64,000 nt of DNA from the NCBI GenBank assembly GCA_905220665.1, contig CAJNAR010000019.1, forward strand, positions 1-64,000. The letters run 5' to 3'. Origin of the DNA: Albugo candida. Lineage: Eukaryota; Oomycota; Peronosporomycetes; Albuginales; Albuginaceae. Below are positions 1 to 11,287 of this stretch, piece after piece. Within the stretch, counting starts at the first letter, position 1, and each line of letters starts with the position of its first letter. The position numbers and the translations under genes were made by a program. The notes under the pieces are model-generated. The model was not told the DNA's origin and made no database searches. It saw only the letters and a list, made by a program, of their open reading frames with translations.

Positions 1-293
1 AAACCTAAACCCTAAACCCTAAACCCTAAACCCTAAACCCTAAACCCTAAACCCTAAACCCTAAACCCTAAACCCTAAACCCTAAACCCTAAACCCTAAA
101 CCCTAAACCCTAAACCCTAAACCCTAAACCCTAAACCCTAAACCCTAAACCCTAAACCCTAAACCCTAAACCCTAAACCCTAAACCCTAAACCCTAAACC
201 CTAAACCCTAAACCCTAAACCCTAAACCCTAAACCCTAAACCCTAAACCCTAAACCCTAAACCCTAAACCCTAAACCCTAAACCCTAAACCCT
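1..293. repeat. Telomere repeat array
   Basis: About 42 tandem copies of CCCTAAA run from the first base to about 293 and then stop abruptly at unique sequence. Read toward the chromosome end this is TTTAGGG, the plant/oomycete-type telomere unit. The C-rich strand reading 5' to 3' from base 1 means the window begins at the physical left end of a chromosome. The array is almost perfect, with only the first unit shortened, so it is a true terminal array rather than an old interstitial one. Confidence 0.98.
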
Positions 294-421
294 ACACGCA
301 ACGGAATCGCATGTTGCTTGGTTCATTCCGACACGCCAAGCGAGAAAATATGAAATGATAGGTGATTCATCAAACAATAAAGTGAAGTTCACCTTGTTCC
401 CATGAGAATTGGCCAAAGAGA

Positions 422-744
422 TCATCCACTTTTCCAATTGCCGTAGCGAGTTGCGTGCTCAAAGTTTGGTAGCGCGGATGGGCTCGATGGTGATCGTTGC
501 ACTTTAATGCACTTGTAAGGCAGTGTGGACATGTATACTGCTATCGCACAGCGCAAGAAATACACTCCCTTATTGAAGCAATGTGAACATAGAACTTCAA
601 TCGGTCGATAGTTCGCATCCATTCACTGTCACACGTAAGAAAGCTCATCGAGCACTTCCTCGTCAGTACAGAACCACTCATACTCGGAGTCGGCATGCGC
701 TTTAACAACTTCCTGGCGGGATAGCGTTCGCTACACGCGAACAT
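422..744 (-). pseudogene. Unrecognised coding-like remnant next to the telomere
   Basis: On the minus strand an open stretch from an ATG at 744 reads for 67 residues, and the same direction stays coding-like to about 422 after one in-frame stop and a frame change. The reading contains several Cys/His pairs (for example CPHC near 535). I do not recognise the family. Its position 130 bp inside the telomere suggests a subtelomeric gene relic, but the evidence is only base composition and partial openness. Confidence 0.25.
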
Positions 745-824
745 TCAAACTCATATAGCTGAGTTAATTCAAATTCAAAAGTGATTTCTTACTTCAAAAG
801 AATTGTTTTATCCTGAAAAATTCA

Positions 825-1530
825 ATATTACTATTTTTTCTAGTTTTCTACTAGATTTGAAATAGAGAAAAAGTGCATGGGGTTTTCTTCATGCAGTATT
901 CATAACGCGCATAGTGAGTTATCAAACTGCTTTTTATTATGGTAATATCACTAATTATTTCTAGTCCTCTACGAGATGTAAAATAGGTGAGTTAATAGAC
1001 TGCTTCTTATTCTAATAATATTACTGATTATTTCTAGTTCACCACTAGATTTAAAAAAAAGAAAAAGTGTACGGGGTTTTGTTTCTGCTGTATCTATAAT
1101 GCGCATAGTGAGTTATTAGACTGCTTTTCAATATACCAATATTACTGATCATTTCTAGTTCTCTACTCGATTTAAAATTAGTGAGTTACAGTAACCTCAG
1201 CAAACTCAGCGACCGTTAGCACCGAGGTCCAAAGACTCCGCAAAGAGAATGAATCGCTCGAGAGAGAGATCGGTCATCTCAGGGCTTCGAAGGCTCAATC
1301 AGAGTCAGCATTTACGCGCCAAAATGATGCGCTAGTCGAGCTAACAGAAGCGAATCAAATATTGAAACTGCGACTTCAGCAGCAAGCAACCGAGGTGGCT
1401 GACCAAAAGGATTGCATTGATAAGCTTTCCTCGTAGCTAAAAACGACTCTTTCTAGTTATCTACTAGATTTGAAAAAAAAAAGAAAAAGTAAACGGGATT
1501 CTCCATGCAGTATTTATAATGCGCATATGG
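825..1530. repeat. AT-rich dispersed/tandem repeat block
   Basis: A motif built from TTTCTAGTTCTCTACTAGAT followed by an A-rich run, AAAAAGTG, GGGGTTTT, a CATGCAGTAT-like word and AATGCGCATA recurs at about 835, 960, 1030, 1155 and 1450 with drift. Four copies are in near-tandem order; the fifth lies beyond a 240-bp coding-like segment (1185-1436) that interrupts the series. No coding potential in the repeat itself. Probably a subtelomeric satellite or multiple ends of a small element. Confidence 0.6.
1185..1436 (+). pseudogene. Coiled-coil exon-like fragment
   Basis: An open frame of 83 codons without an initiating ATG ends at a TAG at 1434-1436. It encodes a regular coiled coil: heptads such as VQRLRKENESLEREIGHL and LVELTEANQILKLRLQQQ put Leu/Ile/Val at a and d positions. 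A splice-acceptor-like sequence (GTGAGTTACAG) precedes it, so it looks like the last exon of a coiled-coil protein whose upstream exons are absent. It lies inside the AT-rich repeat block. Either it was captured by a repeat or the repeat invaded a gene. The parent family cannot be named; bZIP or golgin-like proteins are possible. Confidence 0.45.
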
Positions 1531-3710
1531 TGCGCCTCCCCTAAAACCAGCATTTTTTTGTTTCAATTTCGGGCATGTTTTTTCTAACAAATTCAAGGAG
1601 TTATGTAAATTAACCAAAGCTATTTTTCGAATATGTTCATAGTACTATCTAAAGTTGATTTTTGAAAATAAGAATGTAGATTTGAGTAAAGTTGGTTATG
1701 CTCTGCGCGTATTATCGAATTAAACCATTGGAAAAAAAATGTAACTTTTTTTAAAATGGCTCCTCCCAAAAAAAAAGAAGGCTGACCCAATTAGCCAACT
1801 TGCACCAAGCCAACAACAAGAAGAGGACCTTCTGGCAGAGAAACCACAGCAGGAAGAGGTGGACGCAGCAGAGGATCTCGCCTGTCAGAGCCTCTTGTCG
1901 GGGTGGAGAGGAGGGAGAGAGAGAAAGGGGGAAGAAGACTGGCTGGAAACAGACACAGGTCAGCTAGAAAAGAGAATTGCTTCTGTCCAGGCTCAGATTG
2001 AGAAGGATAAGAAGGTGGAGAAGAAGAGATCTACCTATAAAAGTGAACCGGCTTCTCTTGCCAAAAACGTTCTTTACCCTCTAACTCTTTACATACCTTG
2101 GCAGAGAGCTCAAGAACTACCAAGTGGAGGAGGGAGAAGTATTTCACGGAGAATGACCTGCAGAAGCTGGACATCTAATTCAAACCAGCAGGTCAGCAGC
2201 CATCAGCAACTAAAGGGAAGGAGCTGTTCATTGCATCAGGAGGTGAGAGTAGTGAGCAGCAGGGAGAAGAGGGATAAGAAGAAGACAGGATGGAAGAGGC
2301 CATTAATGGTTTGAAGGAAGGGATGAAAGGCATACAGAACCAGAAAAGCAGCTGGGGAAAATTCCCACCTTATCTTGTTTTAAGACTTATGGACATCCTC
2401 CAATATCTGGAAAGACCGCTTTACCAGGGCATGAGAAACAAGGAAGAGTCAGCTACTGCAGCCAACGACAAACTGCACAGGACGTCAGACTGGGTCTACA
2501 GGAACGTTGGGCTCTGGGCAGATCGGTACTTGGTCAGCAAATCCCTTGCAACACATCAGCAAGGCCGACATTCATAAAGGGAAGAGATCCTGGCAGACCA
2601 TGATATCAAGAGGGAGTGCCTGTCATGGATGAGGGGGGGGGAGCTCGATGAAAGATTGTCCAAAGAGTTCCAGATGGTCCTTCAAAACAGCATTTTCCTA
2701 CAGGTCCGGGGAGAGAAAAGGCAGAAGATCAGCTACTTGACAGTGTTAAAGTACCTTAAGATGTGCGAATTAAAAAAAAGAAAATGGAAAATCAGCTGTA
2801 TATGGACGGTCATGAAAGGGAGGATATGGTGAAGTATAGAGAGGCTTGGTCAAAGAGGATGAAGGAGTACAAAAAGAAGATGGACCAGTGGACTGGAGAG
2901 GAGATGGATGTGCTGGTGGAGGGCAAGGTGGAAGTGTGGGACAACAAGTATGTGCATGTGACGCATGATGAGTCTACCTTCTACAGCAACGATGGAAGAG
3001 AGAAGGTATGGGTAGAAGAAGGCGATAGTTGGATTAGGAGGAAAGGACCATGGGGGGGTTAATCATGATCAGTGATTTTCTCTGCCCGTGCCTTGGGCCC
3101 ATGAAAGTCACTGATTAGCAAGCGAGGGAGAATGGGCTCACTTCACCATCAGCCAGAGAGATCATCAAGGCAGGCAAGAACAGAGATGGTTGGAGGAAAA
3201 GTGAAGACATGGTAAGACAACTCAATGAGAAGGCCATCCCCATTTTCAACATTCTTCATCCAGGATGCACTGATGAGTTACAAATTTCTTGTTTCACATT
3301 TCTAGTTGAAACTGAAGATTGATTTTTTCTCAAAACAAAAATAATCAGGACTTTTTTCTTTCGACCAATCCTTCAATCATCAGGCGTTCGCTCGCAACTC
3401 TCTGGTGGCTGGCAGGATGACTCTCAAGCCCAAGAAGGAGAAAACATACCAATACAAAGATGGATGGTACATCATCGATGACCAAAAAATCTGGCAATCC
3501 ATGTGGTTTACCCACATGGGAGAGATTCCCTTTAAGGGCATCGAGATGGTAAGCTTTCTCCTCTGTTCTTTCAAGATCTCACTGATGCGATCTCATCCCT
3601 GACGTTGCTCTCTCACAGTTGCTGAAGGAAAGAGGGATCGGTACTCCTCCCAACGTAAATTGGAATCAGTATTGCCATTCCAAGGCATTGCCCCCAATAT
3701 CCTTGCAGTA

Positions 3711-4147
3711 ATTGGCACAAACCGAGAAGGTTGCTGGATGGCGAGCTACATAGAGCATGTATGCTCACCGACATATCTCTGATTGCGCGATCATTCAGCA
3801 AGTATACGCTGCTGGCTGCAAAGTCATGCATTCGTAGCTTTAAATCAGCGCCTCTACTTTCGTTTCTAGAATAAGGCGTGAGCAATACCATCGCACAGAT
3901 GACCAGGGGTATGTGAGATATACATAAGGGAGTGTTGTCGTGTGCAAATTATTAACCACGTTTTCCTCAAAATCGACATGCGCAATGCCAGATCTTTGCG
4001 CATGTAGCTGAGAATCGAAACACGTCTGCGAAAGAACATTTACACGGAAGCAGAGGAGGGATGCAATAGGGATGAATGATATTGATCAAGCAAGAAGGAA
4101 TATTTTGAGTAGCTGAACAACAATGTAGAAAAAAAGGGATCACAAAA
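3711..4147. other. Unassigned insert within the DDE relic
   Basis: This 437-bp stretch separates the middle part of the DDE transposase from the MULE fragment. It has no homology I recognise, no long open frame that looks coding, and no clear terminal repeat at its left edge. It may be the outer part of the MULE terminal repeat plus filler. Confidence 0.3.
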
Positions 4148-4328
4148 ATATACCAATGATGTGTACTATACGCACGGATATACACATTGCACGTTCAATA
4201 CCGGCAATGGAAAGCGCTGATAAGGAACAGCAAACTAGCAGCTTCTTCGACAGCATGATTTATGCCGATAAAGGGTATATCATTAAAGCAGTAATTGAGT
4301 ACAACCGAAAATGTAATCGTTCGGTGGA
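4148..4328 (+). mobile_element. MULE 5' end fragment inside the DDE relic
   Basis: ATATACCAATG...ACGGATATACACA (4148-4187) is a close match to the terminal inverted repeat of the MULE at 13.1-15.0 kb. The following sequence aligns with the start of that element's minus strand, including the initiating ATG (4207 here, 14647 there) and the next 40 codons. Here those codons are open (start MESADKEQQTSSFF), whereas the larger copy has stops. Homology ends near 4328, where the host transposase C-terminus resumes at about 4337. No matching right end is visible, so this is a truncated insertion or a recombination product. Confidence 0.7.
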
Positions 4329-4632
4329 GTAGGCGGGACATATTATTGAATATTACCCCAAATTCTACTGTGAGTGCAACTTCATCGAGAGGTACTGGGG
4401 GGCCGCCAAGAGTGCAGCGCGGAACCAATGTAATTATAATTTCACCTCGCTTTGGGAGTGGCTCTCTCGTACCCTTCTTGGAGTGAGCATGAAGGAGATT
4501 CGGAAGTACTATCGAACATCGTGGCGATACATCAAAATGTATAGAAAAGGCAAGGATGGCATCGAGGCGGAGAAGGCTGAGCGGTACAGATGGAAGATGA
4601 AATCGCACCGACGTCTACGCGTCAACGATTGA

Positions 4633-6380
4633 TTTCTGCAGGCATATCGATGTGTTGACAGGTGTTTGAGCTACTTTTTGGATTTCCTTATGACTCTGCC
4701 ATATGTACATCGCCATTTCTCGTTTTTTATATCTCCCATGCCCTATTTCCTCTCATCCCAGGCCAAAAACTGTGCACAGACATTCTTTTTTTTTAATACC
4801 TTGCCTGCCTTATTTCCTTTTATTTCAGCCACAAAAAAACATTCTAAAGCGTACGACCTTTCACACGGGGTTTTTCAAATCCTGCCGATCTTAGAAAAAC
4901 ATGCAAAAAGGTCAAACTTTCAGGCGTATCAGCACCATGGAAAAAAAGCTATGCACAATTTGCTTGCAACAAAATGTTCAGCACTGCAAAAGTTATCGTT
5001 TGGTGCAAAAAATGAACAAAATTTTCCAATTCAGGTGTCTGATAGACTTTGAACTTGGTCAAAGAAATGGCGCGTCTACAGGAGTTGCAACATAATTGGC
5101 TTGCGCTGTATCGAGACGCTATTACAGATCTCTTTTCATATCTAATCAATATCCAAAACGATGCCTTATCCAAGGTAACCTCCCAACGCATTTAAGCCCA
5201 ACTTTTATCTAGGTATTCCGCACTTCATATGCCAATTCAGATAGAAAAGAAATACTACACCGTGCGTGCGTTACAACGTATGACTGTATATTTTCACCTT
5301 AGAACAATTAAGATACATAATTCTTAGAAAAGAAATGTTCGTTAATCTCTCAAAGAGAAAAGTGAAAACATCTATTTCCTGTAAATGACCACTGAACTTG
5401 TAAAACAGCAAAAATTCTCAAGAAGCGAATCAAAATCTTGCAATGCTACAGGCACTGCATCCTGAGACATAATCATATTACATAAACATAAGTGAGGTTC
5501 ATATATGTTTGTTGCTGAATTGATAAATGGGCAGAAACTATTACAAGGATGCATTATACCATTTATCTAGAGGGCATCCATCCGCGTGATGTTGCTCAAG
5601 TAGCACTGCTCACACCATGTCACAGATATTGGCACAATTGATAAATGCCTAGGCCTGTCGAATACGCATAGGGTTGCTTACGTAATCTATGAAGATCACA
5701 CACCTTTAGAGATGGAACAACTGGATTTAGTACGGGATGTAACGAGTTCCTTTTCATCACGGGATTGCACGAGTTCACTATCAACAAGACATGAAAAAAG
5801 TTCGCAGTCAGCTGTAAAACCACAAGAACAAAGTAGAAAAATCACTCGACCGATTACCTAAATGAACAAAATACTGGATAAGATCGAGACTACGATTGGA
5901 TTCTCTGCTATCATCGGCGAAGAATCGAAAGACAAGATTTCATCTTTTCTAAAGCATCGAAAGAAACAGATAGTTAATGGATTATTTTATACTACTTTCT
6001 TAACTGAGACAAGTCAAGCAATTCAACTAGACATCAGCTCTACGAACAACCTCTATCAGGTAATAGGTAGAGTTGTAACCAGACTGCGCGGTGACTGATT
6101 TCTTCGTACTCTAGAGACTTTCAAAGAACTGAAAAAGTCAGTAAAAGTTCCAGCTTTCTGTACATGTTTGTATCTTTGCACATTACGATGACCACTAATA
6201 CACTTGAAATAATTCCGTGCTCGCTTATTATATGAAAGCAGGGAATGTAAAAAAAATACCAATTTGATATTGCGTTATTTTCCAAATCGACACAGGTAAC
6301 ACCAATGCTTTTGGGCACGCGGAGGACGCAAACTAAATTCTCCATGCCGATATATCGCTCCTATTGAGGAATTTGCTTCA
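4633..6380. other. Gene-poor subtelomeric sequence
   Basis: No convincing gene. Short open frames exist, for example a 78-codon one at 5862-6098 starting MNKILDKIETTIGF, but none has a recognisable domain, codon pattern or splice partners. AT-rich and probably decayed repeat sequence. Confidence 0.4.
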
Positions 6381-7123
6381 TTAATGGTATCGAGAACGAT
6401 TACAGACTTCTTTTCGTGGAGAGATTTCAAATACCCTCCCGCTCAACTTCCAGGCCGGCAACCAAATACATCCAGATATTCTCGGCGTTTTAAGGTGTCG
6501 TACACTTTGAAGAAGTACTTTTCACCGAGAATAGTGACTAACTGGCACTCCAGTTGCTCACATGCATCCGTAGACGTGACCATCACACGAACATACCCCC
6601 TGGGAGTCTAGCCAGCTGTCCAAGTTCACGACAATACAGTAGAGACTCCTACGGTTGCCGTGGTCCCAGAGAAGTGATGTCAGTCATTTTCCCTTGGGAA
6701 TGCGAGTCAATGCCTGACCCGTTCCCAAAATCATTGGAAAATTGCTTCCGCAATCTTGGAAGGCCTTGCAGCCTCAATTTTGATGGTCACAACTGACCAA
6801 TCTGGATACTCCCCGGCCTAAAGTTCCGATATTGCAGCAATATCTGAAGATTTGGGCTTTAAAAGCTCCACGCGGTCGTGCGTTTTCGCTCTAGCTGCAT
6901 CTTCGCACAAGGATTCTTGCGACTTAAGAATTTCTTCCAGAGTGAGGATTTTGGTGTCATCCATACTAGTAGTTGCATTCGGGTCATCCCGTGACGATGC
7001 AGTGACAGTACCGCATGTACTGTCTGTACCACCGGTACTACCGCTATTACCCTGTACCGTCACACTGGGGGTTGGGGTACTTTCCTCGTCATCACACAGG
7101 GGTGATGACTCATCAACAATCAT
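6380..7123 (-). pseudogene. Minus-strand remnant, transposon-like ORF
   Basis: An ATG at 7123 opens a 101-codon acidic, Ser/Thr-rich frame ending at 6818. Further downstream on the same strand, after stops and shifts, a stretch at about 6440-6600 reads TDACEQLECQLVTILGEKYFF and a Tyr/Phe/Asp-rich continuation. The two parts look like the 5' and middle portions of one broken gene. The style recalls mobile-element ORFs of oomycetes, but I cannot name a family. Confidence 0.3.
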
Positions 7124-7145
7124 GCAGTCACTCCATACCGGGTGA

Positions 7146-8172
7146 TCACGAGGGTTGTCACGTCACTACAAGTGGGCGCTAGAACCCTGCGCTGTCTCGA
7201 AATGTCGACTTGAACCATTCCGTTGGAGAAGAATGGTGAAAACAGAATGAACAAGGTTGTCTTTCGAGCTGTTCCTACTCAATTGGCGGATTACGTAGTA
7301 GCCAGCAAAAAGAGAAATAAAGCGAAGACTCAAAAGATCATAGACCTCTTCGTTCTTCGAACAATCTTCAAAGAGCGCTTGTGAAACTATGTGACTGTTG
7401 CCTCTAATTCAGGATACTCTAGGTATATACTCAGTGGCAGTCAGGTGTAATTAAATTAGTTGCACTTTCACCAGCGCATTTTTTGCTATATTTATTAACG
7501 CTCTATCGTGAATGAAAAATAGAGATTTGCCGCCTCGCAAATAATTGCGGTGGCGAATGCCAAAGGACGCATTGCCGATATGCTTGTTGCTGGGGGACTT
7601 TTATATCCGAAATTCTTCAATACCGGTCTCTTAGTCTTCTTCAGCATCCTCTGAGACTGTTAGTTCGATTTCTGGAGAAAGGTGCCATTGTTGGTAGATG
7701 TCGGATGGAAAGAGAGCTTAGTCATCATCGATTTTCTGTAAAGTGAGTCCCAGCAGGGTAGACCATAAATTTCTTCGAAAGCATGCGTGCAATTGCCTGC
7801 CCTGTTGCCAGCCAAGCCCTACTTGTATTCATCTTTTATTTTTATCAGAGCAAATGGAGACATGTTACGCACTACAACATCATAAATCCTGTCATTCAGA
7901 TCATGGTAAACTCGACTGTCTGTTGCTGCAACTGTTATTCAAAACTCCATCCTTTTTGCTGTTGTAGAAAATTACTTAACTTCGCTCTTAGATCGCTTAG
8001 ATCCATTGTTGACACCTTTAACCACCTTTTGATTGTGAATTGTGCTCCTTCAACTCGTGATGGGTTATTATTCCTTGACTGAGGGTATAACATTATCCAT
8101 GTTGCTAAAAATGGCTCCTTGTGCACAAGCCATGTCTCTTTCAAGTAGAGCGATAATTTTTGGAAGTTGCTG
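7146..8172. other. No gene recognised
   Basis: This kilobase contains only short unrelated open frames on both strands (for example 7743-7967 and 7935-8144) and nothing with a recognisable domain. It ends at the fold-back repeat that begins at 8173. Confidence 0.4.
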
Positions 8173-9095
8173 CGGACACACCCCTAAATATAGAAATTAC
8201 AAACATAACCCCTACTTTCGTACCGCCATGTCCGCTGCTCTCAAGTCCACTTCTGGCTGGTGGCAGTAACTGTTAGACGATACTGTTTTAACAGGTCATC
8301 AAGGGCTTGCATTTCAACTGCAAGACCAATCACAGGTAAATTCCGACATCACCTGAACGGCTGTTTTGGTGACAACGTGACAGATGGGACGAAGAAAGAC
8401 GGCCACCACGTGGTACCAGACGGTCGCCATTTCAAATGTGACATAGTCAAGTTTGAAATGCCGTTGCACATGCATGTTGTAGTGTTGACATACAAGGTTA
8501 ATGCTACTATATTTTCCTTTTACTTCTACCTTCTAAGCAACAAGTGCGATCTAAATACTTTTAACACTAACACCATAAGAAAAGCTGAACTTATTTTAAG
8601 CAAAGTGAAAGTAGCCTAGTTTTAGAGAAGAAAAGAATTCAGCCACGATTGGCTTGTATTGATTGCGCTCTTTTTGCTGATTCTAAATAAGCCTTCTGTG
8701 AAGCCTGCATTTTACGCAGATCATTGGCTCGAAACACATGAGCTGGTAATGCACCTCCACCAATAGCCTTCCCTTGCACAGCTTCATAAACGTAGTAGGA
8801 TGTAGGAAATCATCAACATAATATGAAATTATTATATCCGATTCAGTTAACCGGCTTTGACAACTAAACTCCTACTAGGCTACTTTCGCTTTGCTTAAAA
8901 TAAGTTCATCTTTTCTTATGCTGTTACTGCCACCAGCTAGAAGTGGACTTGAGAGCAGTGGACATGGCGGTACGAAAGTAGGGGGTATGTTTGTAATTTC
9001 TATTTTTAGGGATGGATAGACTCCTTAATTTACTTAATTGACGGTACGAAAGTAGGGGGTATGTTTGTAATTTCTATATTTAGGGTTGTGTCCGT
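8173..9095. repeat. Fold-back element with internal deletion
   Basis: Segment A (8173-8270, starting CGGACACACCCCTAAATATA) recurs inverted as A' (8923-9011), and its outer 55 bp recur again at 9038-9094. Segment B (8574-8618) recurs inverted as B' (8875-8920). On the left A and B are 303 bp apart; on the right B' and A' are joined with only two bases between. The right arm is therefore a copy of the left arm lacking about 300 bp. Outer ends resemble terminal inverted repeats of a DNA transposon. No transposase remains inside. Confidence 0.7.
8639..8809 (-). pseudogene. Exon-like C-terminal fragment inside the fold-back element
   Basis: Reading the minus strand from 8809 to a TGA at 8639-8641 gives 56 uninterrupted codons, with the segment YYVYEAVQGKAIGGGALPAH and a basic, helical C-terminus ending AQSIQANRG. 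No ATG starts it and two stops lie just upstream, so it looks like a terminal exon. It occupies the loop of the fold-back structure. I do not recognise the parent protein. Confidence 0.35.
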
Positions 9096-9619
9096 AGTCA
9101 AAATAGGGTTTGTCCGCACCAATTCCCTAAATTCTAAGAATTATACTTTATTTTCATCTTTTCCCACGAGCTGGTAGGAGTTTCATGATTTCTGCTGTTC
9201 TGCCATTGTAAGAATGATTCTTGTAATTAGTTACTGTTAAAATCTGTGTTTTATCATGAAAACATCACTTACGTGGGATCAATCGCTCATAAAATCATCA
9301 AATTCTTTTGAAGTACCAAATTTGCCCTTATCGTTTGCCAGCATATTTTTGTCAATATGCGAACGACAAATGAGATACTTGCTTGTTGGGAATACGTCCT
9401 GGACAGCTCTTACTAAGGCAAGCTCGTGATCTATGAGTATGACCTTCGGAGAGGATATCCATTAAAGACATTTTTGACCTGATTTAACGTCCCTGTGTAG
9501 TCCTCCTGTTGCTCCTTCGGCAGGAATGTAAAGGATGATGAGAATGCTGAATTAAGGCAAATTAACCGAACAGTATGAAGCAGGAGAATTTTATACTTGT
9601 TTTTCTTTTATGTACTGTA

Positions 9620-10620
9620 CAGTACCCTACGGAAAAGATTGTCTGCTTTTCTTGATTTCTCGACTCACAACCGCAAGCTTGCACTAGAACAAACCACTGC
9701 CGAGCGTCCAAACGTTTTAGAATATAGCTGAAACTGCACAAATATATACTTTGACAGCCGAGGAACGCTTGCGCATTGTGTCATTGAGCAGGCTGGTATC
9801 AAAGTTGGGGAAATTGCCTGCAAGCTCAACACAAATGAGCGACAGGTGCGACGCATCATGGAGAGGTGGAATAAAGAATACACAGTTTCCAAAGAAAAGC
9901 GCCGGAAGGCCGAGAAGGGAAGTCAGAACTCTAGTCCGCAGCACCAAGGATGCGAGACGTTCAACTCTGGCCAAAATTATCGTGAATATGTCAACTAAAG
10001 CTGGCCAGACTGCAGTCAGAGAGACTTTACATGCCGCTAGTCTCTTTGCTCGAGTGGGGGCTAAAACGTTTTTTTAACAAGCCACACACTGCTAAGAGGC
10101 TGGACTTTGCAAAAAGATATCAGAATTACACCATGAAGTTCTTGATAGCAATCTTCTGGACTGATGAGGCCGCCTCTGAAATTGGAAAGAATTTTTGCCG
10201 ACCTCTGATCTGGAGATCTACCTATGAGAGGTACCGATCAGACTGTCTGGTACCTTCTTACAAGTCAGGGCGTTCTTCAGTGATGGTCTGGGCTACCTTT
10301 AAAAATAGCAAGAAATGCCAGCTTGTGCGTATGGCGCCAAATCGTCGAACAGCAATTGACTTGTAATGCTGGAACTGCCGTTCTCATGGTAGATGGTGCG
10401 CCTATCCATCGCGCATAAGCTCCCGAAAAATGGCGTGACGAGCGCAGCGTTGGCAGGCTAGAATGGCCGGCAAACTCTCCTTGTATCAATCCCGTTGAGA
10501 ATGTCACCAAGTTTCACGGGAAGATTACTCGTCACGTGTGTAGCATGCTTGGGAAGTCAAAGTATTTGTTTCTTTGAGTGATAAAAATTGGGGGCGGACA
10601 ATCTTTTCGGGAGGGTACTG
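9620..10620 (+). mobile_element. Tc1/mariner element, defective
   Basis: A 1001-bp element with inverted ends CAGTACCCTACGGAAAAGAT (left, 9620) and the near-complementary ATCTTTTCGGGAGGGTACTG (right, ending 10620), flanked on both sides by a TA duplication (9618-9619 and 10621-10622). Inside, plus-strand pieces encode a helix-turn-helix (IACKLNTNERQVRRIMERW), a WTDEA block, SSVMVWATFKNSKKCQLVRM (about 10275-10335), VDGAPIHRA (about 10390) and EWPANSPCINPVENV (about 10463-10505). These are the Tc1-like DDE blocks in order. Several frameshifts and a stop make it inactive. Confidence 0.85.
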
Positions 10621-11287
10621 TACGGTCCAAGAAAACAACAGAACGAAAGCGTCGTGTCAATTTGATAGACTCTGGATTGCAAAAAAAGTCTCGTGAGACT
10701 GTTGTCATTCCTGCATTGTGTTGAAGAGATGCATTGTCTTCCTTGAGCTCCTCAAGTAGTTATGCGATTTGTGTTTCGCCAGTGAGGGACTGATTTCGCA
10801 TCTTACCCTGGAAAAGTGAAAGGGTTAGGATAAAATCAAATTTTAATATTCTAAAGTACACAAATTTCTAATTTAATCCATGACTTTACCTTTTTCATTG
10901 TAAATGTCCCTCATGCTAGCTCTATTCAATGGATCTTGCAGTTCAAGAGCTTTTCTCGCCTCGCTAGGTTTAGCTCCAGATTAAAGGCACCTTTGAATTG
11001 TGGTTTTTGCCTCAATAGTAATCCTTCGTGCTATTGAATGCCAACCAAAATCTTTTGATTGTCCATTATTATATTGACCATTTTTCACAAGCAGTCTCCA
11101 TTTTGAATCACGTTTATATATTGTAGCGTAGAGCAAAAACGCACAGTCAATAAACTTGGTGGAAGTTTGGCGCTGTCGATTCTCCTGAGTAAGGCTTTCC
11201 CAGTTTTACTTTGTATCAGTAGAGTTGAAATTTTGCGCTCCAATGTTACCTTGTATCGTATGTCCTTTCTATGTCGCACTTTATGTA

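Larger units (their letters stand above)
1756..4632 (+). mobile_element. Decayed DDE-type transposase with relic introns
   Basis: From an ATG at 1756 the plus strand encodes pieces of a DDE-superfamily transposase in shifting frames. Recognisable blocks in order: HDESTFYSNDG with a following RKKGPWGG (about 2968-3058), SPSAREIIKAGKNRDGW (about 3145-3195), FDQSFNHQAFARNSL (about 3357-3400), a DGWY...GIEM block up to 3548, LLKERGIGTPPNVNW (from 3619), and the C-terminal YPKFYCECNFIERYWGAAK block (about 4345-4405) followed by a basic tail to about 4632. These match the order of a transposase family common in fungi and oomycetes. A 70-bp GTAAGC...CACAG intron (3549-3618) still splices in frame, and another intron-like gap lies near 3284-3335. 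Several frameshifts make it inactive. Sequence at about 3711-4336 is foreign and includes a MULE end. Confidence 0.75.
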
